From an uncultured Lachnospiraceae bacterium (GTDB lineage: Bacteria; Bacillota; Clostridia; Lachnospirales; Lachnospiraceae): a stretch of DNA of 33,917 bases. This document shows, piece after piece, positions 8,002 to 16,084 of the stretch. The notes under the pieces are model-generated. The model saw nothing but the letters and a program-made list of their open reading frames with translations. It was not told where the DNA came from and did not search any database. Where the stretch lies: the NCBI GenBank assembly GCA_904420225.1, contig CAJFUP010000065.1:1-33917 (forward strand). Reading direction: 5' to 3'. The translations under genes and the position numbers were made by a program. How positions within the stretch are numbered: the stretch's first letter is position 1; every line of letters begins with the position of its first letter.

Positions 8002-10080
8002 GTGAAGAAAGAGGAGTGGGAAGCGAGAAAGACAAGATATGCCATGTTTTTGGCGGAAAAAGGGGAGTTTGCATGCCCGTATCCATGGCATGAAGAGGAG
8101 CAGAGGCTCGTGAGGGAAAAGGCGGATGATTTGTGGCAGCGTATGAACCGGCGGGAAGGACGCAAATACCTGTGGGAAGAGTGTTCCGATTTTTCTCGGT
8201 CCCGGTTTTTGACGGAATCGTATCAAAATGTGAGAGCCATGGCATTGGCGCGGCACGAAGCGGGCGCTCCATACGAGACAGCTCAGCTGACAGAGGCGCT
8301 GGAGTGGCTGGAGGCATATGCGTATCATCAGGGGGCGGAGCAGGTGGATAACTGGTGGGATTGGCAGATTGGTGTGCCGCTGGCTTTGCTGGACTGCTGC
8401 TTTTTGCTCAGAGAAGAGCTGGGCCAAGAGCGTATTGAGAGGTTTTGCCTCCAGATAGAGTGGTTTTCCGGCCGCAAAACCCTGACCAATCCCATTTTTA
8501 CCGGAGCCAATCTGGTATGGGTGGCCATGATTTCGGCCATGTGCGGCCTTTTGACAGAAGAGGAGGAAGAGATCCGTGAGGCCAAAGAAGCAGCCCTCAG
8601 GGTGCTGCGCTTTTCGGAGCAGGGAGATGGATTTTACCGGGACGGTTCTTTCATTCAGCACCAGGCCTTGGCATATACCGGCGGCTACGGCATTTCTTTT
8701 ATGGATCAGATGACCAGGATGATGGTGCTTCTGCGGGGGACTCCCTACGCATTTCAGAAGGAAGAATACGGCGTGCTCACCTATTTCTTGGAGCACTCGT
8801 TCTTCCCGGTTATTGTGAAAGGCCATGTGATGGATATGGTATGCGGCCGGGAGATTTCCCGCTATTTTATGAAAGGGAATCGGGCAGGAAAGCAGTTGAT
8901 GGACAGCATGTGGCGGATGCATTTTTGTGTGGATGAGGCCTGTGCTGCCTGGCTTTTGGATACCGTGTCGCGTTGGCTTTCCGGCGAAGCGGAAACGGAT
9001 TCGTTTGTCTATTTCGGCCATATGGACCGGGCAGTCTGCCATAGGGAAACTTATGCGGCGGGACTGGCCATGTATTCTTCCAGGATTCAGAATTATGAAG
9101 CCATTAATGATGAAAACCGCAGGGGGTGGCACACAGGCAGCGGTATGCTGTATCTCTACGGGCCAGAGGGGGATGATTTTGACGGCTGCTATTGGTGTAC
9201 AGCGGATATGGAAAAGCTCCCAGGAACCACGGTGATCAGAGGGAGCCATCCGGCCCATCTCCATGTCCAATCTTCTTCCATGGTGGGAGGAATCGGTCAT
9301 GGCAGCGTCGGTGCTGCTGCCATGGAGATTTGCGAGCCGGGTTTCCATGTGAAAAAGTCATGGTTTTTCTTTGATCATGCCATTGTCTGTCTGGGAAATG
9401 ATATGCGGGGGGAGGGCCGGATATGGGACACAACCCTGGAAAACCGAATGATGGTGGCTGATGTCAATGCCAGCGCCGGAGGAATCCAGTTGGAGATGGA
9501 AGAAACGGGGGACGGTGTGCGCAGCCTTTGCTATGGATTGCCGGATGCCGGAGGAAAGCGGGGATTTTATTTTTTGCTTCCCGTACCTGCTGGAAAAGAG
9601 GGGGGTCTCAGGACAATTCTTGAGACCAGGACAGGCACATGGAGTCAAATTAACGGCTGCAGTCCCTGTGATACGGTATACAGCGCGGATTATCTCACCA
9701 TATGGATGGAACATGATATGGAAACAGAGAGTGCTCCCTGCTATGCCTATGTGATTTATCCCTCTGTGGATCAGGTATGGGAAAACAGGGAAAAAGACTG
9801 GGAGCTGCTGAGCCTTACGCCGCAGATGCATGCGGTGAGAATGAAAGATGAAAACCGCATCGCCGGAGTGTGCTGGGCAGAGCAGGGCGGCTGCCTGGAT
9901 TTGGGATCAGAGGGAAGTCTTCTGTTTTCTGGCCCAGCAGTTTTCATGGCAAAAAAAGATGGGGACAGCTGGGGCATGGCGGTGCAGAATCCTTTGCGTC
10001 CTCGGGATCAGGTGGCAGTGGAGGGGCGCGGCGAGTTTTCCGGACTGTGCCCATGGAAGACAGAAGAAAAATGGAGGTAA
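8002..10080 (+). CDS. Polysaccharide lyase family 8 (hyaluronate/chondroitin/xanthan lyase type), no signal peptide
   Basis: A 692-residue PL8 enzyme, which cleaves uronic-acid-containing polysaccharides by beta-elimination to give unsaturated products. The N-terminal alpha/alpha toroid carries the aromatic patch NWWDWQIG. The catalytic set is N170, H220, Y229 and R283; the spacings 50, 9 and 54 equal those I recall for pneumococcal hyaluronate lyase (N349, H399, Y408, R462). The remainder is the beta-sandwich half. It starts at GTG 8002 behind a strong GGAGGAAGGAG site, or at ATG 8044, and neither start gives a signal peptide. Most PL8 lyases are secreted and often longer, so this one is probably cytosolic and acts on imported oligosaccharides. 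It ends six bases before the cobalamin genes and overlaps their ribosome binding site. Substrate is not determinable. Confidence 0.87.
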   Translation: MKKEEWEARKTRYAMFLAEKGEFACPYPWHEEEQRLVREKADDLWQRMNRREGRKYLWEECSDFSRSRFLTESYQNVRAMALARHEAGAPYETAQLTEALEWLEAYAYHQGAEQVDNWWDWQIGVPLALLDCCFLLREELGQERIERFCLQIEWFSGRKTLTNPIFTGANLVWVAMISAMCGLLTEEEEEIREAKEAALRVLRFSEQGDGFYRDGSFIQHQALAYTGGYGISFMDQMTRMMVLLRGTPYAFQKEEYGVLTYFLEHSFFPVIVKGHVMDMVCGREISRYFMKGNRAGKQLMDSMWRMHFCVDEACAAWLLDTVSRWLSGEAETDSFVYFGHMDRAVCHRETYAAGLAMYSSRIQNYEAINDENRRGWHTGSGMLYLYGPEGDDFDGCYWCTADMEKLPGTTVIRGSHPAHLHVQSSSMVGGIGHGSVGAAAMEICEPGFHVKKSWFFFDHAIVCLGNDMRGEGRIWDTTLENRMMVADVNASAGGIQLEMEETGDGVRSLCYGLPDAGGKRGFYFLLPVPAGKEGGLRTILETRTGTWSQINGCSPCDTVYSADYLTIWMEHDMETESAPCYAYVIYPSVDQVWENREKDWELLSLTPQMHAVRMKDENRIAGVCWAEQGGCLDLGSEGSLLFSGPAVFMAKKDGDSWGMAVQNPLRPRDQVAVEGRGEFSGLCPWKTEEKWR

Positions 10081-10086
10081 GTCATA

Positions 10087-11853
10087 TTGAAACTGTATCT
10101 GGTGCGTCACGGAGAGACAGATTGGAATCGAGAGAGGCGTCTGCAGGGACAGACCGATATTCCCCTCAATGAAAATGGAATCCGCCAAGCCCAGGAAACC
10201 GCAGAACAACTGCGGGATGTTACCTGGGATGGCATGGTGTACAGCTCCCTTGCGCGCGCCAGACAGACGGCCCAAATCATTGCGGAGACACTCCCCCAAA
10301 AGGGAGCCTGGATGCGGGCCAGTGATTTGCTGCGTGAGCAGGACTACGGTTCAGCCAACGGTCTTCCCATCACCTTTTCCGATGAACAGTGGGAGACTTG
10401 GTATGCCCTCCACGGCGTGGGAGGGGAGACCGACGGGCAGTTTGAGGACCGCATGAGGCAGGCGGCGGAGGAACTGCTGGAATTGGGATCTGGGAATCTT
10501 TTGGTGGTTACCCACGGCGCTGTTATGGAAAAGCTGTGGGAGATTTTCACAGGAGAACGCTTTCCCGTATCCTCCATCTCCAACGGACAAATTCTCTGCC
10601 TGGAAATAACTCCCAACAAAACGGGGCGCTTTCTGTACAAAGATGAGAAGAAAATGGAAATGGGATATACCACCGGAAGCTGCGCCGCAGCGGCGTCCAA
10701 GGCGTCCCTGTGGATGCTGCTTCACCAGGAGGAATTATACCATGTGGGTCTGATGACTCCCAAGGGGATTCCCCTTTTGCTGGAATTGCAGCGGGTTTGG
10801 TGTGGACAAGGGGAGGCGTCCTGTGCTGTGAGTAAAAACGCGGGAGACGATCCAGACGTGACGGATGGTATATTGATTGCCGCCAGTGTCTCTTGGACGG
10901 ATGAGACGGAGAGAAAACAGGCGTATGTCCTTCCCCTGGATGGAGATAGGATATTGTTTTTGCAAGGGGGAGAGGGCATTGGGCAAGTGACCCGAGAAGG
11001 GCTGGCGGATCCGGTGGGTTTTGCGGCCATTAATCCTGTGCCCAGAGAGATGATTCGGCAGGGGGCCATTCAGGTGCTGAGACAGTGGGAGGAAAGGGAA
11101 AACATTGGCAATCCAGACGGAAAATTAAACAGGAATCTGTTGGTGACCATTTCTGCACCGGAAGGGAAGAAACGGGCAGAGAAAACCTTCAATCCGCATT
11201 TGGGTATCATGGGAGGGATCTCCATTTTGGGAACCTCCGGGATCGTGGAGCCCATGAGTGAGCAGGCCCTGGTGGAAACCATTCATCTGGAAATGAAGCA
11301 GAAAGTGAATCAGGGGCTGGATGTGCTTTTGTTGGTGCCGGGCAATTATGGGGAAGAATTTGTCAAAAAGCGTCTGGGAGAAGCGTTCCCCGAGGCAGCA
11401 TACCAGGGAACTGCCTGTGTGGTAAAGTGCAGCAATTATATCGGAGAAACCATGGACCATGCCATGCGTCTGGGGGTCAGAGGTATTTTGCTGGTGGGGC
11501 ATGTGGGAAAACTGGTGAAACTGGCGGGCGGAATCATGAATACCCACTCCCGCGTGGCGGATGCCCGCATGGAAATTCTGGCGGCCTGTGCTCTGCGGGC
11601 AGGCGTTCGTGAAGGGGTGGCGAGAGAAATTTTGGAAGAGATGACCACAGAGGGCGGGCTGCGGCTATGTCTGGAAGCCGGGGCAGGCAGAGCCGTCATG
11701 GATGGTGTGGCAGAGTGCTGTGTTCATTATCTGGAAAGGCGGTGTCGAGGAAAAATAAAAATAGGCGTAGTGGTATTCTCTGAGGCCCTCTCTCTTGTGG
11801 GAACATCAGGGGACATCCCATGGCTGTTCAATCAGATGAAGGGCAGGGGATGA
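10087..11853 (+). CDS. cbiD: Fused CobC-like histidine phosphatase and CbiD (cobalt-precorrin-5B C1-methyltransferase)
   Basis: One 588-residue reading frame with two enzymes. Residues 1-185 form a histidine phosphatase: RHG at 7-9 with catalytic H8, and the second histidine H143 in VVTHGAV. This resembles CobC, which removes phosphate from alpha-ribazole phosphate late in cobalamin synthesis. Residues 190-588 are CbiD, opening with GYTTGSCAAAA at 193-203, which methylates C1 of cobalt-precorrin-5B. No ribosome binding site precedes the internal ATG at 10654 and the frame is uninterrupted, so a true fusion is favoured. Translation starts at TTG 10087, eight bases after GGAGGT (10073-10078), which overlaps the lyase stop codon. 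The phosphatase half could be another phosphoglycerate-mutase-like enzyme; the CbiD half is secure. Confidence 0.88.
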   Translation: MKLYLVRHGETDWNRERRLQGQTDIPLNENGIRQAQETAEQLRDVTWDGMVYSSLARARQTAQIIAETLPQKGAWMRASDLLREQDYGSANGLPITFSDEQWETWYALHGVGGETDGQFEDRMRQAAEELLELGSGNLLVVTHGAVMEKLWEIFTGERFPVSSISNGQILCLEITPNKTGRFLYKDEKKMEMGYTTGSCAAAASKASLWMLLHQEELYHVGLMTPKGIPLLLELQRVWCGQGEASCAVSKNAGDDPDVTDGILIAASVSWTDETERKQAYVLPLDGDRILFLQGGEGIGQVTREGLADPVGFAAINPVPREMIRQGAIQVLRQWEERENIGNPDGKLNRNLLVTISAPEGKKRAEKTFNPHLGIMGGISILGTSGIVEPMSEQALVETIHLEMKQKVNQGLDVLLLVPGNYGEEFVKKRLGEAFPEAAYQGTACVVKCSNYIGETMDHAMRLGVRGILLVGHVGKLVKLAGGIMNTHSRVADARMEILAACALRAGVREGVAREILEEMTTEGGLRLCLEAGAGRAVMDGVAECCVHYLERRCRGKIKIGVVVFSEALSLVGTSGDIPWLFNQMKGRG

Positions 11854-11957
11854 GTCAGGCCGCCGCAGCGGTTCAGCGTATAAGAGGGCGGTGGGATAGG
11901 CAGAATGCGTGACTGTATAGAATATGTGACAGAGTGGAAACAGAGGAGGAAGCGGAT

Positions 11958-12656
11958 TTGAAAAGAGGAACATTGTATGGCGTGGGCGTGGGACCGGGCG
12001 ATCCAGAGCTGATGACACTGAAGGCTGTCCGCGTGATTCAGCAGTGTCAGGTCGCTGCCATTCCAGCGGGCGACAAAACGAGGTGCACCGCTTACAACAT
12101 AGCGCGTCGGGCAGTGCCGGAAGTGGAAGACAAGGAGATTTTGCCCATATCGCTGCCCATGACCAGGGATAAACAGGTGCTGGAGGAAAGCTACCGCCGG
12201 GCAGCAAGGGCTGTTGAGGAGATACTGGATACTGGAAAGAATGTGGCGTTTCTGACACTGGGGGATCCTTGTATTTATTCCACCTATTTATATGTTCATG
12301 AACGGGTGAAGGGGGACGGATATGAGACGGAAATCATAAATGGGATTCCTTCTTTCTGCGCCGTCAGCGCTCGGCTGGGGGAAGGGCTGGTGAATCGGTC
12401 CCAGCGTCTTTTTATTATTCCGGCTTCCTATCAGGAGGTGCGCCCCGACGGGGAGGGGACGTACGTGTACATGAAGGCGGGAAAAGGATCCAGGGCTTTG
12501 GCAGATGACATCGAGGCGTCCGGGGAATCCTTTGTGATGGTGGAAAACTGTGGCATGGAAGGGGAAGCCGTCATACGGTGCGCCCGGGATGTGCCGGAAA
12601 GGCCCAGCTATTATTCCATGGTTATCGTCAGGAAAAAAGAGGAGGAAGCGCCATGA
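11958..12656 (+). CDS. cbiL: Precorrin-2/cobalt-factor II C20-methyltransferase
   Basis: A 232-residue tetrapyrrole methylase. It transfers a methyl group from S-adenosylmethionine to C20 of cobalt-factor II, the first ring methylation after cobalt insertion in the anaerobic cobalamin route. The SAM loop GVGVGPGDPELMT lies at residues 8-20, and FLTLGDPCIYSTY is the second family motif. TTG 11958 is chosen because AGAGGAGGAAG (11943-11952) is correctly placed and the protein then begins MKRGTLYGVG; a GTG at 11934 lies upstream of that site. The 104-base gap after cbiD has no recognisable element. The 3' end overlaps the cbiF start by four bases (ATGA), implying coupled translation. Confidence 0.92.
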   Translation: MKRGTLYGVGVGPGDPELMTLKAVRVIQQCQVAAIPAGDKTRCTAYNIARRAVPEVEDKEILPISLPMTRDKQVLEESYRRAARAVEEILDTGKNVAFLTLGDPCIYSTYLYVHERVKGDGYETEIINGIPSFCAVSARLGEGLVNRSQRLFIIPASYQEVRPDGEGTYVYMKAGKGSRALADDIEASGESFVMVENCGMEGEAVIRCARDVPERPSYYSMVIVRKKEEEAP

Positions 12657-13450
12657 TCCATTTTGTGGGAGCAGGCAGCGGGGCGGCGGATCTGATCACG
12701 GTGAGGGGACAAAATCTGCTGGCCCAGGCCGATGTGATCATTTATGCCGGATCTCTGGTGAATCCCGAGCTGCTGCGGGTAAAAAAAGAAGGATGTCTAG
12801 TATACAACAGTGCTACGATGACGCTGGAAGATGTGATGGCGGTCATGGAAGAGGCGGAGAAACAGGGGTTGACCACCGTGCGGCTTCACACGGGAGATCC
12901 CAGCCTTTACGGCGCGATACGGGAACAGATGGACTGTCTGCAAAAAAAAGAGATCCCGTTCGATGTCTGTCCGGGGGTCAGCTCTTTTTGCGGCGCGGCG
13001 GCGGCCATTGGAGCTGAATACACCCTTCCCGGGGTGTCTCAGACACTTATCATCAGCCGCATGGAGGGCAGGACGCCGGTTCCTCAGAGGGAAGCCATAA
13101 AAAGTCTTGCGGTTCATCAGGCCTCTATGGTATTATTTTTAAGTACGGGACTACTGGACCGGCTTCAGGGGGAGCTGATGGAGGGCGGATATCCGCCTGA
13201 TACCCCAGCAGCCATCGTTTATAAAGCCACCTGGCCGGATGAGCGGAAGGTCTTTTGTACCGTGGAAACGCTTCACGAGACGGCACAGAAATATCATATC
13301 ACAAAGACAGCCCTGATTCTGGTGGGGCGCTTTCTGGAAGGGGAATACGAGAGAAGTAAACTGTATGACCCATCGTTTGCCACGGAATTTCGGGCAGCGC
13401 AGGAGACGCGGGCGGCAGAGGAAAAGAGGGCGGACAAGGAGCAAACATGA
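12653..13450 (+). CDS. cbiF: Cobalt-precorrin-4 C11-methyltransferase
   Basis: A 265-residue tetrapyrrole methylase that adds the C11 methyl to cobalt-precorrin-4. It begins MIHFVGAGSGAADLITVRG, with the SAM loop at residues 6-13. LHTGDPSLYGAIREQ and PGVSSFCGAAAAIGAEYTLP are hallmark CbiF/CobM motifs. The last ~20 residues (AAQETRAAEEKRADKEQT) form a charged, low-complexity tail not needed for the fold. The start ATG overlaps the cbiL stop and lies just after GGAGGAAG at 12641-12648. The 3' end overlaps lgt by four bases in the same ATGA arrangement. Confidence 0.93.
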   Translation: MIHFVGAGSGAADLITVRGQNLLAQADVIIYAGSLVNPELLRVKKEGCLVYNSATMTLEDVMAVMEEAEKQGLTTVRLHTGDPSLYGAIREQMDCLQKKEIPFDVCPGVSSFCGAAAAIGAEYTLPGVSQTLIISRMEGRTPVPQREAIKSLAVHQASMVLFLSTGLLDRLQGELMEGGYPPDTPAAIVYKATWPDERKVFCTVETLHETAQKYHITKTALILVGRFLEGEYERSKLYDPSFATEFRAAQETRAAEEKRADKEQT

Positions 13451-14280
13451 AAAGCGAATTATTTTCCATCGGCCCTTTCCATGTGTACGGATACGGGCTG
13501 ATGATTGGCATCGGTATCATTGTAGCATTTTTTGTAGCCATGAAGCGGGCAGAAAAAAAGGGAATGAACGGGGATCTGATTTTCAGCGCCGGGCTGTTCG
13601 GCCTCATCGGGGGAATTATCGGGGCTAAGCTGACATTCTATCTGACAGAAATCCCCGCCATCATAGAGGATCCCTCCATGCTTTGGGACTTTGCCAATGG
13701 ATTTGTCGTATACGGCGGCATTATTGTCGGTATTCTGACGGCCTATATTTATCTGCGGATCAAAAAGACGGAATTTTTGCCGGTTATTGATCTGGTGGTT
13801 CCATCCATTGCTCTGGCGCAGGGATTTGGCCGAATCGGCTGTTTTTTGGCGGGATGCTGCTACGGAAGAGAAACCCATGCCTGGTTTGGCGTCACTTTCC
13901 CTGAAGGCGGCTTGGCGCCGGCGGGGATATCGTTGATCCCCACCCAGCTGATCTCCAGCGCTGGGGATTTCTTGTTGGGTATTCTGTTGATTTTCTTGGC
14001 TGGAAAAAAGAGAAACCGTGGTTTGATCACCGGTCTGTACTTCCTTTTGTATGCGGTGGGCCGTTTTCTGGTGGAGTTCCTGCGCAATGATCCCAGAGGA
14101 AATGTGGGGGTCTTGTCCACTTCCCAATTCATCGCTATTTTCATGGCGGCTGCAGGCATTGTGCTCATCGCCCTGTCCCCCAAGTGGGGATCCCCCCAGG
14201 GAGAGGACAAAGCTGCGGAGAAAAAGGCGGCGCAGGAAGCAGGTGTTCAAGAAGACGCAGATCAGGGAGTGGATCAATAA
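13447..14280 (+). CDS. lgt: Prolipoprotein diacylglyceryl transferase
   Basis: A 277-residue integral membrane enzyme that moves diacylglycerol from phosphatidylglycerol to the lipobox cysteine of prolipoproteins, the first step of lipoprotein maturation. Seven hydrophobic segments are visible. The N-terminal GPFHVYGYGLMIG motif, FVVYGGIIVG, the signature GFGRIGCFLAGCCYG, and RFLVEFLRNDPRG all match the family. Residues from about 250 on form an Ala/Glu/Lys-rich cytosolic tail (EDKAAEKKAAQEAG) that looks dispensable. It overlaps cbiF by four bases, so it is translated from the cobalamin transcript, an unexpected location for a housekeeping gene. Confidence 0.95.
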   Translation: MKSELFSIGPFHVYGYGLMIGIGIIVAFFVAMKRAEKKGMNGDLIFSAGLFGLIGGIIGAKLTFYLTEIPAIIEDPSMLWDFANGFVVYGGIIVGILTAYIYLRIKKTEFLPVIDLVVPSIALAQGFGRIGCFLAGCCYGRETHAWFGVTFPEGGLAPAGISLIPTQLISSAGDFLLGILLIFLAGKKRNRGLITGLYFLLYAVGRFLVEFLRNDPRGNVGVLSTSQFIAIFMAAAGIVLIALSPKWGSPQGEDKAAEKKAAQEAGVQEDADQGVDQ

Positions 14281-14409
14281 AAAGCGGGGAGCAATCCGGC
14301 ACAGGGGGCAAAATACCTTTGGCCTTCAGCACCATGAGCTGTTCCAAGGGCAAGTCTGGGATGGCAATGGTATTGGAACCTGTAAAAATGTGTAAGAGGG
14401 GAGAAACGG
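14281..14409. other. Intergenic spacer between lgt and cbiG
   Basis: A 129-base spacer inside an otherwise tightly packed gene run. No terminator, cobalamin riboswitch motif or promoter stands out. The minus strand has a short open stretch (ending at 14353 in its start) reading NTIAIPDLPLEQLMVLKAKG, which could be a decayed gene remnant or chance. Confidence 0.4.
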
Positions 14410-15474
14410 ATGAAGATTCGCATCATATGTTTTTCCGATGAAGGAGCAGCGCTTGCCAAAAGGGCTGCTTCTTTTTATGGAAAAATGGGGAGGGAAACAG
14501 TATGTTGTATGTCCCGCGGGGGGGAGATATGCCCGCTGGATGGGGGTGGGCGGCAACGGAAAAAAATGAATCTGATATCCTGGACAGGACAGGAGTTTCA
14601 GGAAGCGGATTTGCTGATTTTTATTGGTGCCTGTGGGATTGCCGTCAGAGCCATAGCCCCGTGGATTGCTGGAAAAGACAGGGATCCGGCAGTACTGGTA
14701 ATGGATGATGGAGGCCGTTTTGTCATATCGCTGTTGTCCGGCCATATGGGCGGAGCCAATGAACTGGCTCATGAGTTGGCACAGGAATTGACCGCACAGC
14801 CAGTGATTACCACGGCAACGGATAGACGGGGAATCTGGGCTGTGGATACCTGGGCAAAAAAGAATGGCTGTGTCATCACAGACTGGACGTTGGCAAAGGA
14901 AGTTTCCGCAGCCCTTTTGAGAGGAGAAGTGGTGGGCTTCTATTCGCCTTTTTTCGTGGAGGGTTCTCTCCCAGAGGGGATGACTTTTGTAAATGGGGGG
15001 AAAGAGGTTTTGCCTTTGGGCGTGGCGGTCTCTCCGTATATGGAAAAGGGCCCGTTTGCCAAGACGCTTTTTGTGGTTCCCCGTGTGGTGACGGTGGGAG
15101 TGGGATGCCGAAAAGGAACAAAAAAAGAGACCCTGGCGGCCGCGGTGGATGCCTGTTTGGCCGGGCACGCATATTGGCCTGAGGCGGTGCGCGGCGTAGC
15201 CTCCATTGATTTAAAGAAAGAAGAAACGGGAATCGTAATGCTTTGCCGGGAGCGCGGATGGGATTTTGTGACATTTGGAAAAGAAAAACTCAACAGCCTG
15301 TCGGGGACATTTTCCCAGTCACCGTTTGTGCGCTCTGTCACCGACGTGGACTGTGTCTGTGAGAGAGCCGCCCTGTGTGCCGCCAGAGGTGGGACTCTGA
15401 CGGCCGGAAAAACGGTGTATCATGGCGTAACCACAGCCATAGCTCAGGATGCGTGGACGGTTCGCTTTCCGTAA
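14410..15474 (+). CDS. cbiG: Cobalt-precorrin-5A hydrolase
   Basis: A 354-residue CbiG, which opens the delta-lactone of cobalt-precorrin-5A and releases acetaldehyde, preparing the substrate for CbiD. The N-terminal domain has IGACGIAVRAIAPW, and the central region has VLSGHMGGANELA-like residues (LLSGHMGGANELAHEL) followed by TATDRRGIWAVD, all classic CbiG motifs. The C-terminal CobE/CbiG domain shows GVGCRKGT and ends with TAGKTVYHGVTTAIA. Full length compared with the family. AGGGGAG seven bases upstream supports ATG 14410. It closes the rightward run and faces the leftward gene at 15496 with only 21 bases between the stop codons and no clear terminator. Confidence 0.94.
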   Translation: MKIRIICFSDEGAALAKRAASFYGKMGRETVCCMSRGGEICPLDGGGRQRKKMNLISWTGQEFQEADLLIFIGACGIAVRAIAPWIAGKDRDPAVLVMDDGGRFVISLLSGHMGGANELAHELAQELTAQPVITTATDRRGIWAVDTWAKKNGCVITDWTLAKEVSAALLRGEVVGFYSPFFVEGSLPEGMTFVNGGKEVLPLGVAVSPYMEKGPFAKTLFVVPRVVTVGVGCRKGTKKETLAAAVDACLAGHAYWPEAVRGVASIDLKKEETGIVMLCRERGWDFVTFGKEKLNSLSGTFSQSPFVRSVTDVDCVCERAALCAARGGTLTAGKTVYHGVTTAIAQDAWTVRFP

Positions 15475-15495
15475 GTCAGAGGACCACCAAGAGGC

Positions 15496-16008
15496 CTACC
15501 GCAGATGATGCCAAAGGGTGGTCAGAAGATCCGCAGCAAATAAAAATAAGGACCAGCGGAAGAATAGGTGTAAAGAAGAGCGGCGAATGCCTGAGATCCG
15601 TTTCTCCACAAGGGGATGGATATGGCAGGTGACGGCGTAAGAAAGGACGCCGAAGGGAACCAAGGTTTCCAGGCAGACCCTGCCGTCGATTTGAAAAAAG
15701 AAGTCGCTGTAATCCCACCAGCGCTCATGAAATAGATATTCCATGAACACACTGGTGGAATACTCCAGGATTCCGCAGATGATCATGGCGGAAAAAATGA
15801 AGCGCAGTGGCTTTCTGGCCAAATTTCCTGTGAGAACCAGAATGGTCAGGCATCCCACACCGTAAATGGGGCAGTATGGCCCCAGAAGGAATCCCCGGTT
15901 GGTGAGGCCTCCTCCTGTAAAAAGTACAAAGAGAACCTCAATGATCCAGCCCAGGCAGGAGTATGTAAGAAAACAGAGCCAAAGCCGTTCCAGCTGAAGG
16001 TTTGTCAA
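15496..16008 (-). CDS. CmpB-like (DUF1113) membrane protein, putative ABC transporter permease
   Basis: A membrane protein of 170 residues from TTG 16008 (read leftward). It has about five hydrophobic helices. FLTYSCLGWIIEVLF near the N-terminus and GFLLGPYCPIYGVG are the hallmark motifs of the PF06541 family, named putative ABC transporter permease although no ATPase partner is usually encoded. The frame stays open to ATG 16077, but TGGAGGG lies six bases before TTG 16008, while nothing resembling a ribosome binding site precedes 16077. It follows the aminopeptidase gene after 76 bases and could share its transcript. Its role is unknown. Confidence 0.8.
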   Translation of the reverse strand: MTNLQLERLWLCFLTYSCLGWIIEVLFVLFTGGGLTNRGFLLGPYCPIYGVGCLTILVLTGNLARKPLRFIFSAMIICGILEYSTSVFMEYLFHERWWDYSDFFFQIDGRVCLETLVPFGVLSYAVTCHIHPLVEKRISGIRRSSLHLFFRWSLFLFAADLLTTLWHHLR

Positions 16009-16084
16009 TCTGAGCCCTCCATTTCTTTTGCCGTATAGTATCATGATATGCAGCAGCAGAGAAACGGTGAGGATCATAAGTACG

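Noticed and set aside
7867-9348. A 493-codon open frame on the minus strand opposite the PL8 gene
   Set aside because: It is a mirror of the real lyase frame, has no ribosome binding site, and its residue composition (many His, Pro, Ser) is typical of antisense translation.
9990-10087. A cobalamin riboswitch ahead of the cbi genes
   Set aside because: The preceding lyase gene ends six bases before the first cbi gene, leaving no room for the structure; none was seen at 11854-11957 or 14281-14409 either.
13459-14277. A 272-codon minus-strand frame opposite lgt
   Set aside because: lgt motifs are unambiguous; the antisense frame shows no family motif.
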